Assembly (NCBI GenBank): GCA_964425695.1
Contig: CAYRNF010000006.1
Location: 62,001-126,000 of the forward strand
Direction of reading: 5' to 3'
From: JAKPBU01 sp964425695
GTDB lineage: Bacteria; Pseudomonadota; Gammaproteobacteria; Xanthomonadales; Xanthomonadaceae
Length of the DNA: 64,000 nt
Shown piece after piece: positions 42,290 to 49,330 of the stretch. The position numbers and the translations under genes were made by a program. The notes under the pieces were generated by a model. It was not told the origin of the DNA and made no database searches. It worked only from the letters and a program-made list of their open reading frames with translations. Position 1 is the stretch's first letter, and each line of letters begins with the position of its first letter.

Positions 42290-44272
42290 ATGGACGCAAC
42301 CGAAACACCTGCCCAGGCATCGACCGCACGCGCGCAGCGTGCACGTCATGCGGTCCGCACGCACCCGTGGCGGACGGCAGGCGTGCTGCTGCTGCTCGGG
42401 CTGGTCGTGCTGGTCCTGCTGTGGGACTGGAACTGGCTGCGCGGCCCGATCGGCCGCATCGTGCAGGCGCAGACCGGGCGCGAATTCGAGATCGCCGGCG
42501 ATCTGGACGTGAACCTGGGGCGCAGCACCGCGGTGCGGATGGACTCGGTCCGCTTCGGCAATGCACCGTGGTCGAAGCTGGGCGACATGGCGGCGATCGA
42601 CCAGGTGGAATTCGCCTTCGACCTGTTCCCCGCGATCTTCCGGCGCGACATCCACCTCACCGAGCTGCGCGTCGCCAAGCCGCGGCTGGTGCTCGAAACG
42701 GGGCCTGAAGGCGTCGGCAACTGGGTCTTCGGCGACGACCAGCCCGGCAAGCCGCCGCGCATCGACACGCTGTGGATCGAGGACGGCCGCCTGCATTACC
42801 GCGATGCGCCGAAGAAGACCGACGTGGACATCGCCCTGGACAGCCGGCAGGACAAGGGCGCGAACGCCGCCCCACAGGTTGCGGTGGAAGGCGGCGGGCG
42901 CTGGGGCGGCAACCGGTTCACCATGCGCGGCGTCGCCGAGTCCCCGCTCGAACTGCGCAATACCGAACAGCCCTACCGGATCGACGTGCGCGCCACGTCC
43001 GGCCGGACCCGCGCGCATGCGCGCGGCACCCTGCTCGATCCGCTGCGGATGCGCGATTTCGACCTGAAGCTCGCGTTGTCCGGCGAGAACCTGGAGGACC
43101 TGTATCCCCTGATCGGCGTCGCCACGCCGCCCACGCCGCCGTACGCTTTCGATGGCAGGCTCACGCGCGACGTGCGCAGCGCATCCAGCAGCACGTGGAA
43201 GTACGACGGCTTCACCGGCCGCGTGGGCGACAGCGACCTTGCCGGCATGGCGCACGTCACCACCGGCAAGCGCGTCTTCCTGAAGGCGGACCTGCGTTCC
43301 AAGCGCCTGGACTTCGACGACCTGGCGGGCTTCGTCGGGGGCGCTCCCGATGCCGGCGGCAGCGAGGACAGCAATCCCGAATTGCGCGCACTGGCGGCGA
43401 AACGCGCCGCAAGCCGGCGCGTGCTTCCCGACACGCCCTACGAACTGGACAAGCTGCGCGCGATGGATGCCGACGTGCGCTGGCGCGCCGCGCGCATCGA
43501 CTCGCCCGGCCTGCCCCTGGAGGACATGGATGCGCACCTGTTCCTGGACAACGGCGTGATGCGTCTGGAGCCGCTGAATTTCGGCGTGGCCGGGGGCGAC
43601 ATCCGGTCGACCATCCGCATGGATGCACGGGAGTCGCCGATCCGGACGCGCGCCGACATCGCCGCGCGCGGGCTCGACCTGCCCAAGCTCCTGCCGGACG
43701 TGCAGCTGGCACGCGATGCGGTGGGCAAGGTCGGCGGCCGCATCGCCGTGACCGGCACGGGCAACTCGGTGGCGCGCATGCTCGCCACCTCCAACGGCGA
43801 AATCTCGCTGGGCATGGGTCGCGGGCAGATCAGCAACCTGCTGATCGAGCTGGCCGGCCTGGACATCGCCGAGGCGGTGAAGTTCCTCATCACCAAGGAC
43901 CGCAAGGTGCCGATCCGCTGCGCGTTCGGAGATTTCGCGGTGAACGATGGCGTGATGGACGCGCGCGCCCTCGCCTTCGACACCACCGACACGATCATCG
44001 TCGGCGAAGGCCAGGTCAGCCTCCGCAACGAAACCTTCGACCTGCGCCTGCGCCCGCGGCCCAAGGACCGCAGCCTGTTCGCGCTGCGCTCGCCGCTGCT
44101 GGTGGGCGGCACCTTCAAGGATCCGTCGTTCCGGCCGGACATGGCGCGCGTGGGGCTGCGCGGCGCCATCGCGCTGGCCTTGGGCAGCATCGCCCCGCCG
44201 GCGGCGCTGCTGGCTACACTGGAGCTGGGGCCCGGCGAAGACAGCGGCTGCGGAGGGCGGTATGCGAAATGA
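42290..44272 (+). CDS. AsmA-family inner-membrane protein
   Basis: A 660-residue AsmA-like protein with one N-terminal transmembrane helix (GVLLLLGLVVLVLLWDWNWL), then GRIVQAQTGREFEIAGDLDVNLGRSTAVRMDSVRFGNAPWS, the AsmA N-terminal signature, and a long beta-rich periplasmic part ending with the AsmA_2 region (NGEISLGMGRGQISNLLIELAGLDIAEAVKFLITKDRKVPIRC). This group bridges inner and outer membranes and helps phospholipid transport and outer-membrane assembly. The 3' end overlaps a small lipoprotein gene by 11 bases. Confidence 0.93.
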   Translation: MDATETPAQASTARAQRARHAVRTHPWRTAGVLLLLGLVVLVLLWDWNWLRGPIGRIVQAQTGREFEIAGDLDVNLGRSTAVRMDSVRFGNAPWSKLGDMAAIDQVEFAFDLFPAIFRRDIHLTELRVAKPRLVLETGPEGVGNWVFGDDQPGKPPRIDTLWIEDGRLHYRDAPKKTDVDIALDSRQDKGANAAPQVAVEGGGRWGGNRFTMRGVAESPLELRNTEQPYRIDVRATSGRTRAHARGTLLDPLRMRDFDLKLALSGENLEDLYPLIGVATPPTPPYAFDGRLTRDVRSASSSTWKYDGFTGRVGDSDLAGMAHVTTGKRVFLKADLRSKRLDFDDLAGFVGGAPDAGGSEDSNPELRALAAKRAASRRVLPDTPYELDKLRAMDADVRWRAARIDSPGLPLEDMDAHLFLDNGVMRLEPLNFGVAGGDIRSTIRMDARESPIRTRADIAARGLDLPKLLPDVQLARDAVGKVGGRIAVTGTGNSVARMLATSNGEISLGMGRGQISNLLIELAGLDIAEAVKFLITKDRKVPIRCAFGDFAVNDGVMDARALAFDTTDTIIVGEGQVSLRNETFDLRLRPRPKDRSLFALRSPLLVGGTFKDPSFRPDMARVGLRGAIALALGSIAPPAALLATLELGPGEDSGCGGRYAK

Positions 44273-44675
44273 GCTGTGGGAGATCGCGCGCGTCGCGACG
44301 CTGGGAGCCTGCTTGGCCGCAGCCGCTTGCAGCCGCAACGAACCTGCCGATACGCCCGCCACCGCCGCACCGGCCAAGCCCCTGCCGCCGGCCGCCACCA
44401 TGCACCCCGACGACGTCGCGGCGGTCACCGCCAGCTACGACTGCGACGGCATCCGCGTCGACGTCATCCGCGACGCCGTTGCACGCGTCAACCTCGCGGT
44501 CGACAACATCGTCAAGATCGAGCGCATTGAAGGCAGCACCCCGGCGACCTACCAGGACGTGGGTCTCACGCTTGTGGTAACGGATACGGACGCGACGCTC
44601 GACGACGAGGACGGGCGCAGCCTTGCCTGCGTACCCGTCGCAAAACCGGAGAGCCCTGGGGGCGCTGGCGACTGA
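44262..44675 (+). CDS. Small lipoprotein, MliC-like, unknown function
   Basis: A 137-residue protein with signal sequence and lipobox-like AAAACS (MRNELWEIARVATLGACLAAAACSRN). The mature domain YDCDGIRVDVIRDAVARVNLAVDNIVKIERIEGSTPATYQDVG resembles the short beta-barrel of membrane-bound lysozyme inhibitors (MliC/DUF3617-like) but lacks a clear signature. Co-transcribed with the AsmA-family gene (11-bp overlap). Confidence 0.65.
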   Translation: MRNELWEIARVATLGACLAAAACSRNEPADTPATAAPAKPLPPAATMHPDDVAAVTASYDCDGIRVDVIRDAVARVNLAVDNIVKIERIEGSTPATYQDVGLTLVVTDTDATLDDEDGRSLACVPVAKPESPGGAGD

Positions 44676-44938
44676 GGGCATGCGCTGTTCTACGCGCCTC
44701 TGCGTCAATCAGCCCTTGTGTCCAGCCGTATGCGCATCCGCACCAGGTCGAGATGACACCGCACAGGATGCGCGCGCAACCGGGCTAGAACGCGATCCGA
44801 CAGCAGACCAGAACATGTGCGCGGACGTGCTGCACACGGCCCCCTACCCGACGCTCCAGCCCTGACAGAAGGTCGACGGGCGCCTATGGAGGCCCCACTT
44901 CAATGTTGGGTTACATCTCGACACGCGACACGCGGCTT
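44676..44938. other. 263-bp stretch without a recognisable gene
   Basis: Between the small lipoprotein and the convergent CBS gene the sequence drops to about 60% GC in a line I counted. No RNA gene, terminator with T-tract, or convincing reading frame was found. Confidence 0.6.
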
Positions 44939-45382
44939 TCAGCTGGCGATGTAGCGCTGCAGCTGGTCCAGCTCCAGCTGCTGGTCCTCGATGACCGCCT
45001 TGACCAGGTCGCCGATGGACACCACGCCGACCACATCGTCCCCGTCGCACACCGGTAGGTGGCGGATGCGGCGCGTGGTGACCAGCTGCATGCAGGTGTC
45101 GGTGGTGTCGTCGGGTCGCACCGCGATCACTTCCGCGGTCATGATGTCGCGCACCGGCGTGTCTTTCGAGGAACGCCCTTCCAGCACCACCTTGCGCGCG
45201 TAGTCGCGCTCGGAAAGGATGCCCGCCAGCCGCGCGCCTTCCATCACCAGCACCGCGCCGATCCGCTTCTCCGCCATCAGGCGGATCGCGTCGAGCACCG
45301 CGCTGTCCGGTGAGACGGAGAAGATCTCAGGCGGCCGGTTGCCGCTCGCCTTGCCTTCCAGCAACTGCCGTACCGTGCGCAT
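44939..45382 (-). CDS. Two-CBS-domain protein
   Basis: A 147-residue protein made of a pair of CBS domains, starting MRTVRQLLEGKASG. First CBS: DAIRLMAEKRIGAVLVMEGARLAGILSERDYARKVV. Second: VRDIMTAEVIAVRPDDTTDTCMQLVTTRRIRHLPVCDGDDVVGVVSIGDLVKAVIE. Such pairs bind adenosyl ligands or nucleotides and regulate partner proteins. Its partner is unknown. The start at 45382 lies within the C-terminal codons of the GT2 gene, a 56-bp overlap in another frame. Confidence 0.93.
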   Translation of the reverse strand: MRTVRQLLEGKASGNRPPEIFSVSPDSAVLDAIRLMAEKRIGAVLVMEGARLAGILSERDYARKVVLEGRSSKDTPVRDIMTAEVIAVRPDDTTDTCMQLVTTRRIRHLPVCDGDDVVGVVSIGDLVKAVIEDQQLELDQLQRYIAS

Positions 45383-46358
45383 GTTCGCCTCCGGTGCTGC
45401 GTGGGTGCCCAGAGGATACCGCCATCCCCGGCGCCCAGGTATCGACCAGGTACAAGGGGCGCTGCTTGGCTTCGGCATAGAGCCTGCCCAGGTATTCGCC
45501 GATCAGGCCCAGCGCCATCAGCTGCACGCCGCCCAGCAGCAGGATCACCGCCATCATCGTGGGCCAGCCGGCGACCGGGTCGCCCCAGCTCAGCGCCTTG
45601 AACACGATCCACGCCGCATAGACGAAGGCGACCGCCGCCGTGCCCACGCCCAGGTAGGTGGCCACGCGCAGCGGCGCGGTGCTGAAGCTGGTGATGCCCT
45701 CCAGCGCGAAGTTCCACAGCCGCCACAGGTTGAACTTGCTGCGTCCGGCCACCCGCGCGTCGCGCTCGTAGGGAATCGCGGCCTGGTTGAACCCGACCCA
45801 GCCGAACAGCCCTTTCATGAAGCGCTGCCGCTCGCGCAGTTGGCGCAGTGCCGCCAGCGCGCGCGGCGACAGCAGGCGGAAGTCGCCGGTATCGCGGGGA
45901 ATGGGCGTCTGCGACAGGCGCGCGATCAGCCGGTAGAAGCCGTGGGCCGTGGCCTTCTTCAGCCAGCCCTCGCCGTCACGCTGGGTGCGGGTGCCGTGCA
46001 CGTCGTCATAGCCCTCGCGCCACTTCGCGACGAACTGCGGGATCAACTCCGGCGGGTCCTGCCCGTCGGCGTCCAGGATCAGCGCCGCGCCTTCGTCCAC
46101 GTGGTCGAGCCCGGCGGTCAGCGCCGCTTCCTTGCCGAAGTTGCGGCTCAGGCGCAGCAGCGCCACCCGCCTGTCGTCCGCGGCCAGGTCGCGCAGGACG
46201 CGCCAGGTGTCATCGCTGCTGCCGTCGTCCACGTACAGAACGCGCCCGTCGACATCGGCCATAGCGTCGAGTACCGCCGCGATCCGCGGGTGCAGGTGCG
46301 GCAGCGCGTCTGCTTCGTTGTAGGCGGCGACGACGACGGTCAGGCGGTCACGTGGCAT
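45327..46358 (-). CDS. Glycosyltransferase family 2, GtrB/ArnC-like
   Basis: A 343-residue GT2 enzyme. The catalytic half has VVVAAYNEADALP, YVDDGSSDDT, LSRNFGKEAALTAGLDHV and the DxD-like ILDADGQDPPE. Two C-terminal transmembrane helices follow (YLGVGTAAVAFVYAAWIVFKAL and MMAVILLLGGVQLMALGLIGEYLGRLY). It transfers glucose or a similar sugar to undecaprenyl phosphate in GtrB/ArnC relatives; the sugar is unknown here. AGGA six bases before the ATG at 46358 supports this start; an ATG at 46403 overlaps the mtgA stop as TGATG and is the alternative. The last 17 codons overlap the CBS gene. Confidence 0.9.
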   Translation of the reverse strand: MPRDRLTVVVAAYNEADALPHLHPRIAAVLDAMADVDGRVLYVDDGSSDDTWRVLRDLAADDRRVALLRLSRNFGKEAALTAGLDHVDEGAALILDADGQDPPELIPQFVAKWREGYDDVHGTRTQRDGEGWLKKATAHGFYRLIARLSQTPIPRDTGDFRLLSPRALAALRQLRERQRFMKGLFGWVGFNQAAIPYERDARVAGRSKFNLWRLWNFALEGITSFSTAPLRVATYLGVGTAAVAFVYAAWIVFKALSWGDPVAGWPTMMAVILLLGGVQLMALGLIGEYLGRLYAEAKQRPLYLVDTWAPGMAVSSGHPRSTGGEHAHGTAVAGRQGERQPAA

Positions 46359-46402
46359 GGCGCATCCTAAGCTGGTTTCGTGCGGCGCGTCTGTGCGTGA
46401 CA

Positions 46403-47125
46403 TCAGTCCAGCGCGCGCAGGTAGCCGCTGCCGCCGATGGCGCGCATCTGACGCTCGATCGCACGCGTGCGCCGCTGCACGTAGGGCCCGGGGCGCCCCG
46501 CGCTGTAACGCTTCGGGCTGGGCAGCACGGCGGCCAGGCGCGCCGCCTGCGACGTGCCCAGGTTCGCGGCATCCTTGCGGAAGTAAGTCCGCGCCGCCGC
46601 CTGCGCCCCGTACACCCCGTCGCCGAACTCGGCGATGTTGGCGTAAACCTCCAAGATCCGCTGCTTCGGCCACAGCGCCTCGATGAGCACCGTGTACCAG
46701 GCTTCGATGCCCTTGCGCAGGAAGCGTGTCCAGCCCTCGCCACTCCACAGGAACAGGTTCTTCGCGGTCTGCTGGCTGATGGTGCTGCCGCCACGCACCC
46801 GCTTGCCGCGCGCGTTCGACTTGCGCGCCTTCTCGATGGCCTGCATATCGAAGCCGTTGTGGTGCGCGAACGCTTGGTCTTCGGAGGCCACCAGGGCCAC
46901 CGGCACGTTGCGCGACATGTCGTCCAGGTCGCGCCAGTCATGCGCGATGCGGAACGACCAGTCGCCCGCGGCCCATGCCTGCACCTGGCGGATCGCCATG
47001 AAGCTGGAGAACGGCGGATCCACGAAGCGCAGCACCAGCACCTGCAGGATGCTGATCACCACGGCGAGCGCGGGCAGCTTCCACCACCAGCCACGCAGGC
47101 GCCGCCTGCGGCGCGGGCGGGCCAT
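46403..47125 (-). CDS. mtgA: Monofunctional peptidoglycan transglycosylase
   Basis: Polymerises lipid II into glycan strands without a transpeptidase domain. 240 residues: a basic N terminus (ARPRRRRRLRGWWWK), one transmembrane helix, and the GT51 domain with VALVASEDQAFAHHNGFD (catalytic Glu), RGGSTISQQTAKNLFLW, RKGIEAWYTVLIEALWPKQRILEVYANIAEFGDGVYG. It may also start at an ATG 19 codons upstream (47182), nine bases after a minus-strand GATAAT. It is divergent from hslO and immediately precedes the GT2 gene. Confidence 0.95.
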   Translation of the reverse strand: MARPRRRRRLRGWWWKLPALAVVISILQVLVLRFVDPPFSSFMAIRQVQAWAAGDWSFRIAHDWRDLDDMSRNVPVALVASEDQAFAHHNGFDMQAIEKARKSNARGKRVRGGSTISQQTAKNLFLWSGEGWTRFLRKGIEAWYTVLIEALWPKQRILEVYANIAEFGDGVYGAQAAARTYFRKDAANLGTSQAARLAAVLPSPKRYSAGRPGPYVQRRTRAIERQMRAIGGSGYLRALD

Positions 47126-47218
47126 CGGATCCTGATCGACTGCTTGCACTTCGCCTTCCCGCCCCAAAATGTAAGGAACCATCCTCGCCCCATTATCGGC
47201 CCAGCGCCGTTTCCCGCC

Positions 47219-48127
47219 ATGTCCAGACCCGCTGCGCTGCCCGATGCCGACCGCCTGACCCGCTTCCTGCTGCCCGCCGCCGGCGTGCGTGGCGTGCGCG
47301 TGCACCTGCACGAGACGTGGCGCCAGATCCGCGTGCGCAGCGACTACGCGCCGGCCGTCTCCGAACTGCTGGGTGAAGCCAGCGCCGCCGCCGCGCTGTT
47401 CACCGGCCACGCCAAGGTGGACGGGCGCTTGTCCATCCAGCTGCGCGGCGAAGGGCCCTTGCGCACCTTGTTCGCGGAGTGCACGGCGGCCGGGACGCTG
47501 CGTGGCATCGCGCGCACGGACGAAGCCAGCGGCCCCGTATCGCGCGACCTGCGGGAGCTCGGGGATGGCGCATTGCTGGCCGTGACCATCGAGAATCCCG
47601 GCGCGGGCGGCCGCGAGCCGGTCCGCTACCAGGGACTGGTTCCCGTGCAGTCCGAGTCGCTGGCAGGCGCCTTCGAAGGCTACTTCGAACAATCCGAGCA
47701 GCTTCCGACGCGACTTCTGCTCGCGGTCGACACCGACACCGCCGCCGGGCTCATGCTCCAGAAGCTGCCGGGCGACACGGGCGATAGCGACGGCTGGAAC
47801 CGGGCCTCGGCGCTGTTCGACACCCTCGCGCCCGATGAACTGCTTGGTCTGCCGGCCGATGCGCTGCTGCATCGTCTCTTCCACGAGGAGGCCGTGGAGA
47901 CGCTTGCCGAGCGCCCCTTGGCCTTCGCCTGTTCCTGTTCGCGGGAGCGGGTGGCCGCGATGCTTGAGTCGCTGGGTGCGGAGGAGGCCCACGCCGCCTT
48001 GACCGACGGGGTGGCGAGCGTGCGTTGTGAGTTCTGTGGCCAGGAGTACCGCTTCGACCGGGCCGACATGGACGCGCTGTTCACCGGAACCGGTGTGCAA
48101 TCCCAGGCGCCGGAACGCATTCAGTAA
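47219..48127 (+). CDS. hslO: Redox-activated chaperone Hsp33
   Basis: A holdase chaperone switched on by oxidation and heat. 302 residues, normal length. The redox switch zinc site is complete: CSCSRERV (CxC) and RCEFCGQEYRF (CxxC) near the C terminus. The N-terminal domain reads LTRFLLPAAGVRGVRVHLHETWRQI, with GHAKVDGRLSIQLRGEGPLRTLFAECT following. The start ATG at 47219 has no obvious ribosome site. A hairpin terminator follows the stop. Confidence 0.96.
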   Translation: MSRPAALPDADRLTRFLLPAAGVRGVRVHLHETWRQIRVRSDYAPAVSELLGEASAAAALFTGHAKVDGRLSIQLRGEGPLRTLFAECTAAGTLRGIARTDEASGPVSRDLRELGDGALLAVTIENPGAGGREPVRYQGLVPVQSESLAGAFEGYFEQSEQLPTRLLLAVDTDTAAGLMLQKLPGDTGDSDGWNRASALFDTLAPDELLGLPADALLHRLFHEEAVETLAERPLAFACSCSRERVAAMLESLGAEEAHAALTDGVASVRCEFCGQEYRFDRADMDALFTGTGVQSQAPERIQ

Positions 48128-48131
48128 GGGG

Positions 48132-48157
48132 CTCAGGGCACGCGGTCACGCCCTGAG
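48132..48157 (+). terminator. Terminator hairpin after hslO
   Basis: CTCAGGGC and GCCCTGAG form a perfect 8-bp stem with a 10-base loop, followed by GGATTGTT. The T-run is weak, but the position directly after the stop fits. Confidence 0.55.
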
Positions 48158-48160
48158 GGA

Positions 48161-48189
48161 TTGTTAAGGAAACATAAATCCGCTAGATT
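48161..48189 (+). promoter_or_regulatory. Promoter of the orphan exported-protein gene
   Basis: -35 TTGTTA (48161-48166), spacer 17, -10 TAGATT (48184-48189). The transcript would start near 48196 with a leader of about 49 bases. Confidence 0.6.
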
Positions 48190-48199
48190 CACGATCTAG
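48183..48199. promoter_or_regulatory. Inverted repeat covering the -10 and start site
   Basis: CTAGAT-TCACG-ATCTAG, perfect 6-bp arms with a 5-base spacer, overlapping the -10 and the predicted start. An operator is plausible; no regulator gene is adjacent. Confidence 0.45.
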
Positions 48200-48244
48200 G
48201 GGAAACGGGGAACTCGAACGCCCCGGGAGAGTCTCAGTCGGGCC

Positions 48245-49117
48245 ATGCGCCACCGCCACCTGCCATTGCTGCTTGCTGCCCTGCTGTGCGCCCTCGGCGC
48301 GTCGGCCGGCGCGGTCGCGCAGGCCCGCCAGGCACAGGACACCGCCGTATTGCCGGTGTGGAACAACGCCAGCGGCAAGCTCGAGGCGTATCTGGTCCTG
48401 GAACCTTCCGATGTTGCCGATGCCCGCATCCGCAAGCGGTTCGGCATGAACTCGCTCGATGCGACGTTCGGCCTGGAAGCCGGCGATTCGCTGGCCCTGC
48501 TGTGCGACCGCAAGAACGGGATCGCCAGCGCCATCGGCAACCTCGCCAACAATTGCATGTTGGCCACGCTCAGCGACCAGATCGCGGGCGAACCGAGCAG
48601 GCGCGCGTCGGCCACGGCCGCATTCAATCGTGCCGGCAACCGCTTCGGCGCCACGCTCGGGAGCGGCCGCGACAACCTGCCCGGCTGGCTGACCCCCGGC
48701 GCTCCGGCCGACAACAAAGTGGACGTCAACGACCTCACCGTGTTCGGCCGCAAGTCCCTACCGCGCGAGGGTTACGTCTCCATCGCCGGCACCGTGGCCA
48801 AGGCCCGCCTGCTGTCCCCGGCCGCCGCCCAGGCCTCCGGACTGGACCTGGACCGCTGGACCAGCAAGACCCTGGAAGTGGGCGGTGGATTCGGCAACTT
48901 CGGTGCCAGCATCGTCGGCCATGTCGTGGATACCCCCGGCCAGCCCAAGTGGCAGGGACTGGGCCTTGGCGTGACCTGGCGCACCCCGTGGAGCGGTGAA
49001 CTCAGCGTCGGCGCCGATAACGTGATCACCCGCGGGAAAAACCCGTTTGCCCCGGCGGGCGCGAACGAAGACGACGAGGGGACTGTTCCCTACGTGCGCT
49101 ACGAGCAAGACCTCTAG
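48245..49117 (+). CDS. Exported protein of unknown function
   Basis: A 290-residue protein with a clear signal peptide (LPLLLAALLCALGASAGAVAQA). The mature part opens LPVWNNASGKLEAYLVLEPSDVADARIRKRFGMNSLDATFGLEAGDSLALLCDRKNG and ends GEFSVGADNVITRG-like (GELSVGADNVITRGKNPF) with alternating hydrophobic residues, which looks like an outer-membrane or surface beta structure. I do not recognise the family. It stands alone between its own promoter/operator and a strong terminator, directly upstream of the TonB receptor. Confidence 0.72.
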   Translation: MRHRHLPLLLAALLCALGASAGAVAQARQAQDTAVLPVWNNASGKLEAYLVLEPSDVADARIRKRFGMNSLDATFGLEAGDSLALLCDRKNGIASAIGNLANNCMLATLSDQIAGEPSRRASATAAFNRAGNRFGATLGSGRDNLPGWLTPGAPADNKVDVNDLTVFGRKSLPREGYVSIAGTVAKARLLSPAAAQASGLDLDRWTSKTLEVGGGFGNFGASIVGHVVDTPGQPKWQGLGLGVTWRTPWSGELSVGADNVITRGKNPFAPAGANEDDEGTVPYVRYEQDL

Positions 49118-49151
49118 CCGGGTTTCAACAAGGGTTGAGATTGCAGACGGA

Positions 49152-49174
49152 GCCCCGCCAGATGCGGGGCTTTT
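49152..49174 (+). terminator. Rho-independent terminator
   Basis: GCCCCGC-CAGAT-GCGGGGC followed by TTTTCGCTTT. It ends the unit of the exported protein. Confidence 0.85.
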
Positions 49175-49236
49175 CGCTTTCTCCGGGGAGCCAGAAGTGT
49201 CCCTTAACGACACTTTAATTTTTCTGGAAGGGGGGC

Positions 49237-49242
49237 TACTAT
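49237..49242 (+). promoter_or_regulatory. Probable -10 of the TonB receptor gene
   Basis: TACTAT, in an AT-rich stretch (49204-49225) after the terminator. The leader would be about 85 bases. The -35 is uncertain (TTTAAT at 49214-49219, spacer 17). Confidence 0.4.
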
Positions 49243-49330
49243 CGCCCCGACCTAACCGGTTTTGGCGTCTTCCTTGACTCCACCGGGCAGGTTCCCATGG
49301 GAATTACCAAGCCTCACTTGGAGAGAGAGA

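Noticed and set aside
44676..44938. An RNA gene or small protein (plus-strand 80-codon frame)
   Set aside because: No cloverleaf, terminator or ribosome site was found; the frame continues the upstream gene region in another frame.
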